DNA from: CBDUBH01 sp965365345
Lineage (GTDB): Bacteria > Bacteroidota > Ignavibacteria > Ignavibacteriales > SURF-24
Assembly (NCBI GenBank): GCA_965365345.1
Contig: CBDUBH010000039.1
Span: forward strand, 1 to 32,930
Direction of reading: 5' to 3'
Length of the DNA: 32,930 bases
Made by a program: the position numbers and the translations under genes
Notes under the pieces: model-generated
The model's database searches: none
What the model was told of the DNA's origin: nothing
What the model saw: only the letters and a program-made list of their open reading frames with translations
In this document: in pieces, positions 14,898-23,224 of the stretch
Position numbering within the stretch: the stretch's first letter is position 1
How the letters are laid out: each line of letters starts with the position of its first letter

Positions 14898-16598
14898 ATG
14901 CACCTTTCTCCTCATGATATAACTATTTTTCTTTTACTTATTAGTGTTTTGCTTTTCTTCGGAAGATTGTTCGGCGAAATTTTCAGATATTTAAAACAGC
15001 CGAGCGTTATAGGAGAAATTTTTGCCGGAATTCTTTTAGGACCAACTGTTTTCGGTACAATTTTTCCTGATGCATTTAATTCATTGATAAATTCATCTCC
15101 GGCAGTTAATACTTCTTTGGAAGGAATTACAACTCTTGCAGTTGTTATGCTTTTGCTTGTTTCGGGATTGGAAGTAAATCTTGCAATAGTTTTCAGGCAA
15201 GGGAAACCTGCGCTTTACACAAGCGGAATGGGAATTCTTTTCCCTTTTGCAATAGGATTTTCTGCAGCATACCTTTTTCCGCAATTTATCGGAATTCAAG
15301 ATGAATCAATGAGATTTATCTTTGCATTATTTATCGGAACTTCACTTTCAATTACTGCCTTGCCGGTTGTTGCAAGAACGTTAATGGATCTGAATATTTT
15401 TAAAACAGATATCGGATTTTTGATCGTGGCTGCCGCAATGTTTAACGATCTTATCGGCTGGATAATTTTCTCAATTATTTTGGGAATGATCGGAAGCAGT
15501 TCTCACGGGTTGGATATTTCTTCAGTAATAATAATCACTTTGGTATTTGTTGTTTTTATTTTAATTGCCGGAAGAAAAATTTTCAACAGAATGATTCCTA
15601 TTGTTCAGAATAAATTTGCGTTTCCCGGCGGAATTTTGAATTTCATTTTTATACTCGGGTTTATGGGCGCAGCCTTTACTGAATATTTGGGAATTCACGC
15701 AATCTTCGGTGCATTTATGGTAGGCATCGCAATCGGAGATTCGGTTCATCTTAAAGAAGAAACCCGCGAAATGATTCAGCAATTTGTTACGAATATTTTT
15801 GCGCCTCTTTTCTTTTTATCAATCGGATTAAAAGTAAATTTCATTGAAAATTTTGATCTTGCACTTGTGGTAATTTTTTTGGTTTTGGCATTTGCAGGAA
15901 AAGTTATCGGATGCAGTTTAGGCGCTTATTGGGGTGGATTGAAAAAATACGAATCTCTTGTAATTGGATTTGGAATGAATTCAAGAGGCGCAATGGAAAT
16001 CGTACTAGGACTTTTAGCTTTGAATGTGGGATTGATTCAAGAGAAAGTTTTTGTTGCATTAGTTATTATGGCTTTGGTAACATCAATTTCAAGTGCACCC
16101 TTCATGAATTATTTTTTGAAGCGCTACAAAAAAGAAATGACTTTAAAAAATATCATCAAACCAAATTTGATTTTCTTTACTGAACAAAGCGATAAGAATG
16201 TTATTATTGATCAATTGGTAAACAAAATTTCTGACTATTTTAAACTTGATGCCGATTATGTTAAAAAAGAAATTAAATCACGGGAAGAAGTAGTAAGTAC
16301 TGGATTGGAAAATTATCTCGCACTTCCGCATGCAAAAGTAAAAGTGAATGAACCTTATGCAGCAATTGCAATTTCAAAAACCGGAGTAGATTTTAATTCA
16401 AATGATGAATTGCCTTCAAAAATAATTATAATGCTTTTAACTCCGAAAGATCAAAATGAACTTCAATTACGTCTTATTTCAGAGGTTGCAAAAATGTTTG
16501 AAAATAAAAACGAAATAGAAGAATTGCTTGAACTAAATTCCGAAATGGAATTCTATGATAAATTCCTGGATTTAAATAAAACAAAAACGGAACAATAA
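14898..16598 (+). CDS. CPA2-type cation/proton antiporter fused to a PTS EIIA domain
   Basis: The 566-residue inner-membrane protein has about 12 hydrophobic segments in residues 8-410. Family blocks are LKQPSVIGEIFAGILLGPTVFG near the N terminus, GTSLSITALPVVARTL and FNDLIGW mid-way, and FGMNSRGAMEIVLGLLAL near 360. These fit the NhaP/KefB-like Na+(K+)/H+ antiporter superfamily. The soluble C-terminal part (about 420-566) is a PTS EIIA type-2 domain with the phosphoacceptor-type His478 in NYLALPHAKV. Family knowledge suggests that phosphorylation by HPr could tune ion transport. No other PTS gene is in the window. AAGGT precedes the ATG by 6 bases. Confidence 0.9.
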   Translation: MHLSPHDITIFLLLISVLLFFGRLFGEIFRYLKQPSVIGEIFAGILLGPTVFGTIFPDAFNSLINSSPAVNTSLEGITTLAVVMLLLVSGLEVNLAIVFRQGKPALYTSGMGILFPFAIGFSAAYLFPQFIGIQDESMRFIFALFIGTSLSITALPVVARTLMDLNIFKTDIGFLIVAAAMFNDLIGWIIFSIILGMIGSSSHGLDISSVIIITLVFVVFILIAGRKIFNRMIPIVQNKFAFPGGILNFIFILGFMGAAFTEYLGIHAIFGAFMVGIAIGDSVHLKEETREMIQQFVTNIFAPLFFLSIGLKVNFIENFDLALVVIFLVLAFAGKVIGCSLGAYWGGLKKYESLVIGFGMNSRGAMEIVLGLLALNVGLIQEKVFVALVIMALVTSISSAPFMNYFLKRYKKEMTLKNIIKPNLIFFTEQSDKNVIIDQLVNKISDYFKLDADYVKKEIKSREEVVSTGLENYLALPHAKVKVNEPYAAIAISKTGVDFNSNDELPSKIIIMLLTPKDQNELQLRLISEVAKMFENKNEIEELLELNSEMEFYDKFLDLNKTKTEQ

Positions 16599-16599
16599 A

Positions 16600-17583
16600 A
16601 TGAAAATCTTCTTAATTTTACTCTGTTTTTTTACAGCTTCATTAAATTTTGCGCAATATAAAAAAAGTGAGCCTTTTGCACACACATTTTCAATAGTTGC
16701 TTACGATCCTGCTTCAGATCAAATTGGAGTTGCCGTACAATCTCATTGGTTCTCAGTCGGTTCAGTTGTTTCTTGGGCAGAACCCGGAATTGGCGCGGTT
16801 GCTACACAATCATTTGTAAATGTTTCATTCGGAAAACGCGGACTTGCATTATTAAAACAAGGAAAATCTCCGCAGGAAACTTTGGATCAACTTTTATCTG
16901 ATGATGAAGGAAGGGAATTCCGGCAAGTTGCAATTGTTGATGCAAAAGGAAATGTTGCCGCATTCACAGGAAAAAATTGCGTTGAAAGTGCTTCACATAT
17001 TAAAGGCGAAAAATTTTCTGTTCAGGCAAATATGATGTTAAATGATAAAGTTGTTCCCGCAATGGAAAAAGCTTTTAAAGATTCAAAAGATTTGCCGCTT
17101 GCTGAAAGATTAGTTGAAGCAATGAAAGCCGCACAAAATGAAGGCGGAGATATTCGCGGACAGCAATCAGCCGCAATCTTAATCGTAAAAGGAAAAGCTT
17201 CGGATAAACCTTGGGAAGATAAAATAATTGATCTAAGAGTTGAAGATCATCCAGAAGCAGTAAAAGAAATTGAAAGAATTTTGAAAGTCCACAGAGCTTA
17301 CGAACACATGAATAACGGCGATCTAGCAATTGAAAAAGGTGATGAAGAATTAGCGCTGAAAGAATACGGCTCAGCCGAAGAAATGTTTCCCGAAAATTTA
17401 GAAATGAAATATTGGCACGCGGTTTCACTTGCAAATATCGGAAAAGTTGATGAAGCGCTTCCGTTATTTAAAGAAGTTTTTTCCAAAGATGAAAATTGGC
17501 GAGCAATGACAAAAAGAATTGTACCAAATGGACTTTTAAAAGTTGATGAAAAAACTTTGGAAAAAATTATAAGCGTGAAATAA
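16600..17583 (+). CDS. Exported DUF1028 protein with TPR-like C-terminal region
   Basis: The 327-residue protein begins with a clear signal peptide (about 1-18, KIFLILLCFFTASLNFA). The DUF1028 domain follows (about 27-220), with HTFSIVAYDP, GVAVQSHWFSVGSVVSW, GAVATQSFVN and GDIRGQQSAAILIV. This family has an Ntn-hydrolase-like fold and no firmly assigned reaction. The C-terminal 90 residues are helical with repeat-like spacing (AYEHMNNGDLAIEKGDEELALKEYGSAEEM) and resemble TPR motifs. The gene starts one base after the antiporter stop and sits three bases before the OsmC gene, so it belongs to the same operon. The exported location is notable because its neighbours are cytoplasmic or inner-membrane proteins. 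Confidence 0.88.
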   Translation: MKIFLILLCFFTASLNFAQYKKSEPFAHTFSIVAYDPASDQIGVAVQSHWFSVGSVVSWAEPGIGAVATQSFVNVSFGKRGLALLKQGKSPQETLDQLLSDDEGREFRQVAIVDAKGNVAAFTGKNCVESASHIKGEKFSVQANMMLNDKVVPAMEKAFKDSKDLPLAERLVEAMKAAQNEGGDIRGQQSAAILIVKGKASDKPWEDKIIDLRVEDHPEAVKEIERILKVHRAYEHMNNGDLAIEKGDEELALKEYGSAEEMFPENLEMKYWHAVSLANIGKVDEALPLFKEVFSKDENWRAMTKRIVPNGLLKVDEKTLEKIISVK

Positions 17584-17586
17584 AAA

Positions 17587-18003
17587 ATGAATATCATCGC
17601 AAAAATTCATAACAGTGAAAATAATAATGAAATTGAACTAACTACAAACCAAAATTCTCATGCTATTTCAATTCCGTCTAAAGTAACAGGTTTTGGTTCA
17701 AGTGTAAATGGCGGAGAGTTATTATTTTTAGCAATGGCGACTTGTTACTGCAATGATGTTTACCGTGAAGCTGCAAAATTAAATATCAAAGTGAAAGTTG
17801 TTGAGGTAGAAGTTTTTGGCGAATTTGGAAGTGAAGGAAAACCGGCAAAAAATATTTACTACAATGCAAAAGTTACGGCAGAAGCAAATGAAAATGAAAT
17901 TAAAGAATTGATGATCAATACAGATAAGGTTGCCGAAATTCAAAATACTATTAGACTTGGAATCCCTGTTAAGTTAAATCAAATTGAAGCAATTCCGGTT
18001 TAA
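17587..18003 (+). CDS. OsmC-like protein lacking the second canonical cysteine
   Basis: The 138-residue protein fits the OsmC/Ohr fold in length and in the central helix block NGGELLFLAMATCYCNDVYREAAK. Typical members reduce organic hydroperoxides using two cysteines. Here the first site is present (Cys53, with Cys55 nearby), but the usual second Cys in a CPxS-type motif is absent near TDKVAEIQNTIR. Ordinary two-cysteine peroxidase chemistry is therefore doubtful. Cys53-Cys55 might act as a CxC pair instead. It is the last gene of the operon that begins with the stress protein. Confidence 0.85.
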   Translation: MNIIAKIHNSENNNEIELTTNQNSHAISIPSKVTGFGSSVNGGELLFLAMATCYCNDVYREAAKLNIKVKVVEVEVFGEFGSEGKPAKNIYYNAKVTAEANENEIKELMINTDKVAEIQNTIRLGIPVKLNQIEAIPV

Positions 18004-18036
18004 AGCTTTATTAATTGAGTTTTTAAATTTAAGGCA

Positions 18037-18068
18037 AAAAAAATCCTCTTCCTTTAAATGGAAGAGGA
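18037..18068 (-). terminator. Terminator for the minus-strand small gene
   Basis: A 9-bp stem (TCCTCTTCC at 18044-18052, complement at 18060-18068) with a 7-base AT loop. Read on the minus strand it is followed by a run of eight T residues, a proper intrinsic terminator for the gene at 18220-18576. Read on the plus strand the T-run is missing, so it would end the operon poorly. Confidence 0.75.
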
Positions 18069-18219
18069 GAAAAAACAAATTCAACTTTAACAAGGGTTTA
18101 CTAAAAGATTTCTTTCAAATTTAGTAAAGTAAAAACTCACATTTAATTTTCTGCTAATTATAATAGATTTTACAAAGTTGTAAAAAAAAATAGCCGTTAA
18201 CAAAATTTATTCTTTAAGT

Positions 18220-18576
18220 TTAGTGTAATTCAGAAGGATCATCTTCTCGCTTTATTTGCCTGAAAAATTCCGCTAACTCCTGTCCATCATAAGAGCCGTA
18301 AAATCCGAAAGCATCTAAGAAAATTCCTTTTGTTCCGGATTTTGATTCCATTTGGTAAAGCACTGACATATCTTCCGGATTTGATTCTCCTTCAAATCTG
18401 AACACGCCTTTTATTACTAAATCTTCAGGTTTGAAAACCTCATTAGTTCCTTTCGAAGTCATTCCGCGGTCAGTCATTTGAAAATCATTTTCATAACCAT
18501 TTTTTTTAAGCATTTCCATAACTTCTGTTAAAGTGCTCATTTTTTGACTGGAATTTTCACTTGTTAAATCAATCAT
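18220..18576 (-). CDS. Conserved small protein of unknown function
   Basis: The protein has 118 residues from the ATG at 18576. It has no signal peptide or membrane segment. Visible features are TLTEVMEMLKKNGYENDF, a central FKPEDLVIKGVFRFEGESNPEDMSVLYQMES segment and KGIFLDAFGFYGSYDG. I recognise the pattern from small Bacteroidota proteins that databases sometimes label phosphoribosylpyrophosphate synthetase. It has no PRPP-binding motif and is far too short, so that name is not supported. AAGG 7 bases upstream favours 18576 over the in-frame TTG at 18582. A later ATG at 18540 (MSTLTEV) is also possible. Confidence 0.75.
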   Translation of the reverse strand: MIDLTSENSSQKMSTLTEVMEMLKKNGYENDFQMTDRGMTSKGTNEVFKPEDLVIKGVFRFEGESNPEDMSVLYQMESKSGTKGIFLDAFGFYGSYDGQELAEFFRQIKREDDPSELH

Positions 18577-18748
18577 ATTCAAACCTTAAAATGTTTTTAA
18601 AATCTTTATTCGCTTTTATTTATTATAATTTCTCAACAACTCAAAAGCAATTCAATTAAAAAGGAAAATTTTAAATACAAATAAAAAATATAAAAGCCGA
18701 TTTTAATTTTTATTGGTATATTTAATAAAATTTATCTGAGGGCGTAAA

Positions 18749-21172
18749 ATGTTTCGTTTAATTTTTATTTTAATTCTCTTCATAATTTCTTCAAATCTTT
18801 TTTCGCAATCTTACAAAAAAGTAAAAATTTTCTTAAATGATTTTTCTGATATTAAAATTCTTGCTAAGGAAGGATTTGCCGCTGATGATATTTTATTCAA
18901 TAAAATTGATAACTCCGCAGAAATTTTTGTTGATGAAAATGAATTTTCCAAATTGAAAAATCTCGGAATGAATTTTGAAATTTTGATTGATGACTGGCTT
19001 AAATATTACACGGAAAGATTAAGCGAACGGAAAAATTTTGCAGTTGATAAAAATCAGCTTGCAATTAAAAACGGCATTGCAAAATTCAATCTTGGAAGCA
19101 TGGGCGGATTTTATACTTTGGAAGAAGTTTACAATAAACTTGACAGCATGAATTTGGAATATCCGAATTTAATAACAAAAAAAGATTCAATAGGAAAAAC
19201 TGTTGAAGGTCGCCCGATATACTTTGTGAAAATTTCAGATAACCCGAATTCCGATGAAGATGAACCGGAAGTTTTGTATAATGCCTTAATTCACGCGCGC
19301 GAACCGCAGGCCATGATGACCTTAATTTATTTTATGTATTATCTTTTGGAAAATTATGAAACCGATGCTTCAGTAAAGTATCTGGTAGATAATAGAGAAT
19401 TATATTTCATTCCTGTGATAAATGTTGATGGTTATCTTCACAATGCTGAAATTGCTCCGCAAGGCGGCGGATTGTGGCGCAAAAACAGAAAGTTAAATCC
19501 CGATAATTCTTTTGGAGTTGATCTCAACAGAAATTTCGGTCCCCAGGAATATTGGAATGCGCCGAATGACGGATCAAGCACTGTTCCGCAAGATATTACT
19601 TATCGTGGAACTGCGCCGTTTTCAGAACCCGAAACTCAAACTATAAAAAATTTTCTGGCTGAACGGAATTTTGTAAATTGCCTTAATTATCATACCTACA
19701 GTAATCTTTTAATTTATCCTTACGGAGCAAAAGAAAGCGAAACTCCCGATTCACTTACATTCCGTGAATTTGCGCGAGATATGACAAAATATAATAATTA
19801 TACTTACGGAACGGATTTGCAAACTGTCGGCTATGCAACACGCGGAAACAGCGATGATTTTATGTACGATGGCGATACTTTATCGCACGGAAAAATTTTC
19901 GCTATGACTCCTGAAGTTGGATCATTGGCAGATGCGCAGGAAAGCGGATTTTGGCCGTTCCCTGAAAGAATAATTCCTTTAGCAAAAGATAATCTTTTTC
20001 CAAATATTTATTATGCTTGGATTGCAGGCGGTTATCCTTCGATTTCAAAAATTGCGCATTCACCTGAATATTTTAATTACGGCGATTCAGTTTCAATTTC
20101 ACTTGTAGTAAAGAATAAAGGACTTTCAGATGCGGAAAATATTTCACTTGAAATTATTCCGATTGAAAACGCTTCAACATATCAATCTGAAATTTTTTCC
20201 ATACAAAATTTGAAAGCCCGCACAGAATCAGATTCAAAAATAAATGTAAAATTGAAAGTTGATCTTCAGTCAAAAACAAAATCATATTTGAAATTAAAAG
20301 CCGTAACAAAGATCAACGAAATTATTGTATCCACAGATACGATCAGCCTGCAAATTGGAATTCCTGTTTTTGCATTTAAAGATTCAAGCGATAAAATTGA
20401 TGATCACTGGATTTCACAAGGACAAAACGGAAATTGGAATTTAAGCACATCTGAATTTTTCAGCGCGCCAAATTCTTATTCTGAAAGTCCGGCGGGTAAT
20501 TATTTGCCAAATGCAAAAGCTGAATTAATTTTGAAAGATTCTATTGATCTTTCAAAAATATCGGATGCTATTTTAACATTCAGAACCAAATATTTAATTG
20601 AAAAAGATTGGGATTACGGACAAGTAAAAATTTCAACTGACGGCGAGAATTGGGAAGCGCTTAAAGGAAAATTTTCAAGTTATAATAATAATTATATTTC
20701 CGGCAAACCGGTATACGATGGAAATCAAAATGAATGGGTACAAGAAGAAATTGATCTTTCGGCTTATTACGGAAAATCAGTTAAAATTAAATTTGAATTT
20801 TTCTCTGATGAATATATTGAATTTGACGGCTGGTATATTGATGATATTGCAATTGCATATTTTGATACATCAGGCGTTGTTAGCGTAAAAAATCCGGAAT
20901 TAAATGAATTTAAATTTTCATTAAATCAAAATTATCCTAATCCTTTTAATCCAAATACAGCAATCAGCTATCAGCTTTCAGCGCAGAGTAAAGTCGAATT
21001 GAAAATATTTGATGTATTAGGAAGAGAAGTTCAAACTTTAGTAAATGAAATTCAATCTGCGGGAAATTACAAAGTAAATTTTAACGCTGCAAATTTGCCG
21101 AGCGGAATTTATATTTATAAAATTAAGGCAGATAATTTTATACAATCGAAAAAGATGATTTTGATGAAATAA
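18749..21172 (+). CDS. Secreted M14 zinc carboxypeptidase with type IX secretion sorting domain
   Basis: The 807-residue protein has a signal peptide (1 to about 19). The M14 peptidase domain (about 120-425) has the zinc ligands in IHAREP (His182, Glu185) and NYHTYS (His315), the substrate-binding DLNRNFG (Asn260, Arg261) and the catalytic Glu389 in MTPEVG. It trims C-terminal residues from extracellular peptides. A CARDB-like beta region (about 430-545) follows, then a MAM/immune-inhibitor-A-like beta sandwich (about 550-710, DGWYIDDIAIAYFD). The C terminus is a type IX sorting domain from NQNYPNPFNPNT to KKMILMK. GAGGG 7-8 bases before the ATG supports the start. It has its own terminator and is probably monocistronic. 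Together with the M1 enzyme it implies extracellular peptide use. Confidence 0.93.
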   Translation: MFRLIFILILFIISSNLFSQSYKKVKIFLNDFSDIKILAKEGFAADDILFNKIDNSAEIFVDENEFSKLKNLGMNFEILIDDWLKYYTERLSERKNFAVDKNQLAIKNGIAKFNLGSMGGFYTLEEVYNKLDSMNLEYPNLITKKDSIGKTVEGRPIYFVKISDNPNSDEDEPEVLYNALIHAREPQAMMTLIYFMYYLLENYETDASVKYLVDNRELYFIPVINVDGYLHNAEIAPQGGGLWRKNRKLNPDNSFGVDLNRNFGPQEYWNAPNDGSSTVPQDITYRGTAPFSEPETQTIKNFLAERNFVNCLNYHTYSNLLIYPYGAKESETPDSLTFREFARDMTKYNNYTYGTDLQTVGYATRGNSDDFMYDGDTLSHGKIFAMTPEVGSLADAQESGFWPFPERIIPLAKDNLFPNIYYAWIAGGYPSISKIAHSPEYFNYGDSVSISLVVKNKGLSDAENISLEIIPIENASTYQSEIFSIQNLKARTESDSKINVKLKVDLQSKTKSYLKLKAVTKINEIIVSTDTISLQIGIPVFAFKDSSDKIDDHWISQGQNGNWNLSTSEFFSAPNSYSESPAGNYLPNAKAELILKDSIDLSKISDAILTFRTKYLIEKDWDYGQVKISTDGENWEALKGKFSSYNNNYISGKPVYDGNQNEWVQEEIDLSAYYGKSVKIKFEFFSDEYIEFDGWYIDDIAIAYFDTSGVVSVKNPELNEFKFSLNQNYPNPFNPNTAISYQLSAQSKVELKIFDVLGREVQTLVNEIQSAGNYKVNFNAANLPSGIYIYKIKADNFIQSKKMILMK

Positions 21173-21263
21173 TGGAAAACTAAAAATCGAAAATGGAAAA
21201 ATAAAATAATAAAGAATTAAGAATGTGAATTTTCAAAAAAAGAAAACTAAAATTTTATAAAAC

Positions 21264-21305
21264 AAAACGTCAATTTTCTTTAAATGAAATTTGACGTTTT
21301 TATAT
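21264..21305 (+). terminator. Intrinsic terminator after the M14 carboxypeptidase
   Basis: A 10-bp stem (AAAACGTCAA at 21264-21273 with TTGACGTTTT at 21291-21300), extendable past one mismatch, is followed by TATATTT. It lies about 90 bases after the stop and separates the peptidase from the rimP operon. Confidence 0.85.
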
Positions 21306-21354
21306 TTCATCAAAAAAAGAAATTAAAGACGGCGCTTTAAATTAAAAAATTTAA

Positions 21355-21383
21355 TTGACTTGATAATTCATATTATTTATGTT
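21355..21383 (+). promoter_or_regulatory. Candidate promoter of the rimP-pnp operon
   Basis: TTGACT (21355-21360) and TATGTT (21378-21383) are separated by 17 bases and lie about 60 bases before rimP. Matches to a sigma-70-type consensus are 5/6 and 4/6. The predicted transcript would start near 21390, just before the hairpin at 21404. This is pattern-matching only, since promoters in this phylum can deviate. Confidence 0.4.
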
Positions 21384-21403
21384 ACTTTTATAAATCTGAA
21401 ATC

Positions 21404-21427
21404 CGCCCCATTGTGGGCGTTTTTTAT
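21404..21427 (+). promoter_or_regulatory. Terminator-like hairpin in the rimP leader, possible attenuator
   Basis: CGCCC (21404-21408) pairs with GGGCG (21415-21419) over a 6-base loop and is followed by a run of T residues, ending 17 bases before the rimP ATG. It has the form of a short intrinsic terminator but sits upstream of eight essential-type genes. A leader attenuator is therefore plausible, and NusA from the second gene could influence it. Regulation is inference. Confidence 0.6.
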
Positions 21428-21443
21428 TATATAGAGTTACCTT

Positions 21444-21902
21444 ATGAACACGTTGCAAAAAAACATAGTCGAAATATCAGAAGAAGTAATAAATCGTTTA
21501 GGATTTATTCTTGTTGATACCGTTTTTCGCGGTGATGAAAGAAACCGCATTATTGAAATTTTTGCTGATGGTGAAAATGGAATTACGATTGATGATTGCG
21601 CAGGAATCAGCAGGGAAATTGGAAAAATTATTGAAGAGAAAGAATTGATCTCTTCAAAATACAGACTTGAAGTTTCATCGCCCGGAATTGACCGACCATT
21701 GAAATTCATTCAGCAGTATAAAAAAAACATTAACAGAAAGTTTGAAATTTCCTTTACAAATAATGAAGGAAATGAAACTAATTTGAAGAATGCAAAGTTA
21801 GTTCGTATAGAAAACGAAGATCTTGTTTTTGAAGCGGATAAAAAAGAAATAACGATAAACTTTAACAACATAAAAAAAGCAACAGTGCTTATCAGTTTTT
21901 GA
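21444..21902 (+). CDS. rimP: Ribosome maturation factor RimP
   Basis: RimP helps assemble the 30S subunit. The 152-residue length is normal. Family blocks seen are LGFILVDTVFRGDERNRIIEIFAD, ITIDDCAGISREIG and the signature YRLEVSSPGIDRPLK, followed by the SH3-like C-terminal domain. It is first in the operon and 18 bases before nusA, the usual order. The ATG at 21444 has no strong ribosome site. Confidence 0.95.
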   Translation: MNTLQKNIVEISEEVINRLGFILVDTVFRGDERNRIIEIFADGENGITIDDCAGISREIGKIIEEKELISSKYRLEVSSPGIDRPLKFIQQYKKNINRKFEISFTNNEGNETNLKNAKLVRIENEDLVFEADKKEITINFNNIKKATVLISF

Positions 21903-21920
21903 TAACGGAGGAAAGATTTT

Positions 21921-23165
21921 ATGAATCCCGAAATAGTCGAATCATTTTCCCAAATGGTACGCGAAAAAAGTATTGATAAAGATGTTCTGGCAAATATAAT
22001 CGAAGAAATTTTCGGTTTGATGGTCAAGAAAAAATACGGCAATGATGCTAAGTATGAAGTAGTTGTTAATATGGATAAAGGCGATATTGAAATCTACCTC
22101 GAAAAAATGATTGTGGATGAAGTTGTTGATCCGCTTACAGAAATCAGCATGGAAGAAGTTGAACGATTAGGAAATGATGATGAATTGGAAGTTGGAGAAC
22201 CTTATGTTGAGCGTCTTGCACTTGCTTCTTTCGGAAGAAGACTTGTTAACCTTGCAAGACAAAGTTTAAGTCAAAGAATTCGCGAACTTGAAAAAGATAT
22301 CATTTATCAGGAATACAGCGAAATGCTTCATGAGATTGTGGTCGGTGATATTTATCAGGTCCGCAAAAATGATATTCTTGTAAACCACAATAAGAATGAA
22401 TTGTTGCTTCCGCGCAATGAACAAATTCCAAGAGAAAAATATCGCAAAGGCGAAACTATAAGAGCGATAGTAAAAGAAATTAAAAGAACACCAAACGGAC
22501 CTGTGATAATTATTTCCAGAGCCGACAATATGTTCTTAAGAAGATTGTTTGAAATTGAAATTCCTGAAATTTATGATGGAATTATTGAAATAAAGGGAAT
22601 TTCCAGAGAACCCGGCGAAAGAGCAAAAGTTGCGGTTGAATCTCAAGATACAAGAATTGATGCAGTTGGCGCCTGCGTTGGAATGAAAGGCGTACGAATT
22701 CACGCGATTGTAAGAGAATTGAGCAATGAAAATATTGACGTTATAAATTATACAGATGATCCTGAATTATATATACAGCGTGCGCTTGCTCCGGCAAAAT
22801 TAAAATCAATTTCAGTTGATACAGAAAACAGACGAGCAACGGTAACGGCAACAAGCGATCAGGTTTCGCTGGTTGTTGGAAGAAACGGCGTTAATATTCG
22901 TTTGGCAATAAAATTGACCGGCTACGAAATTGATATCATAAGAGAGCAAAAAGCTTATGAAGAGTATGAAGAAGATATTGAATTAATTGATCTTAAAGAA
23001 GAATTGGGTCTTGATGTTTATGAAGCATTGATCAATCATAGATATGATACGGCCCTTGAAGTTTTAAGAGCAGGAAAAGAAAAATTAAGCGAAATACAAG
23101 AATTTGATGATGAAAAAATTGAAGAGATAATTAATATCATCAAAAATCAATATGAAGAAGAATAA
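21921..23165 (+). CDS. nusA: Transcription termination/antitermination factor NusA
   Basis: NusA binds RNA polymerase and modulates pausing, termination and antitermination. The 414 residues contain the N-terminal polymerase-binding domain (about 1-125), an S1 domain (about 132-198, from EIVVGDIYQV), and two KH domains with GMKG-type (AVGACVGMKGVRI) and GRNG (VVGRNGVNIRLA) loops. The gene stops after a short helical tail, so the acidic repeats of the E. coli protein are absent, as in many bacteria. A strong GGAGG ribosome site lies about 10 bases before the ATG. Confidence 0.96.
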   Translation: MNPEIVESFSQMVREKSIDKDVLANIIEEIFGLMVKKKYGNDAKYEVVVNMDKGDIEIYLEKMIVDEVVDPLTEISMEEVERLGNDDELEVGEPYVERLALASFGRRLVNLARQSLSQRIRELEKDIIYQEYSEMLHEIVVGDIYQVRKNDILVNHNKNELLLPRNEQIPREKYRKGETIRAIVKEIKRTPNGPVIIISRADNMFLRRLFEIEIPEIYDGIIEIKGISREPGERAKVAVESQDTRIDAVGACVGMKGVRIHAIVRELSNENIDVINYTDDPELYIQRALAPAKLKSISVDTENRRATVTATSDQVSLVVGRNGVNIRLAIKLTGYEIDIIREQKAYEEYEEDIELIDLKEELGLDVYEALINHRYDTALEVLRAGKEKLSEIQEFDDEKIEEIINIIKNQYEEE

Positions 23166-23224
23166 ATTACATACAAAAAACATCTTCTAATTTAAGAAAA
23201 ATTTATCAACAGGTATTTATTAGT

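Noticed and set aside
17075..17434. 119-codon minus-strand open frame inside the DUF1028 gene
   Set aside because: It is a shadow of a well-supported gene, Leu/Arg-rich with no motif or start signal.
21173..21230. Possible direct repeat of ATGGAAAA after the M14 gene
   Set aside because: The match is short and purine-rich in an AT-rich spacer, with no defined boundaries.
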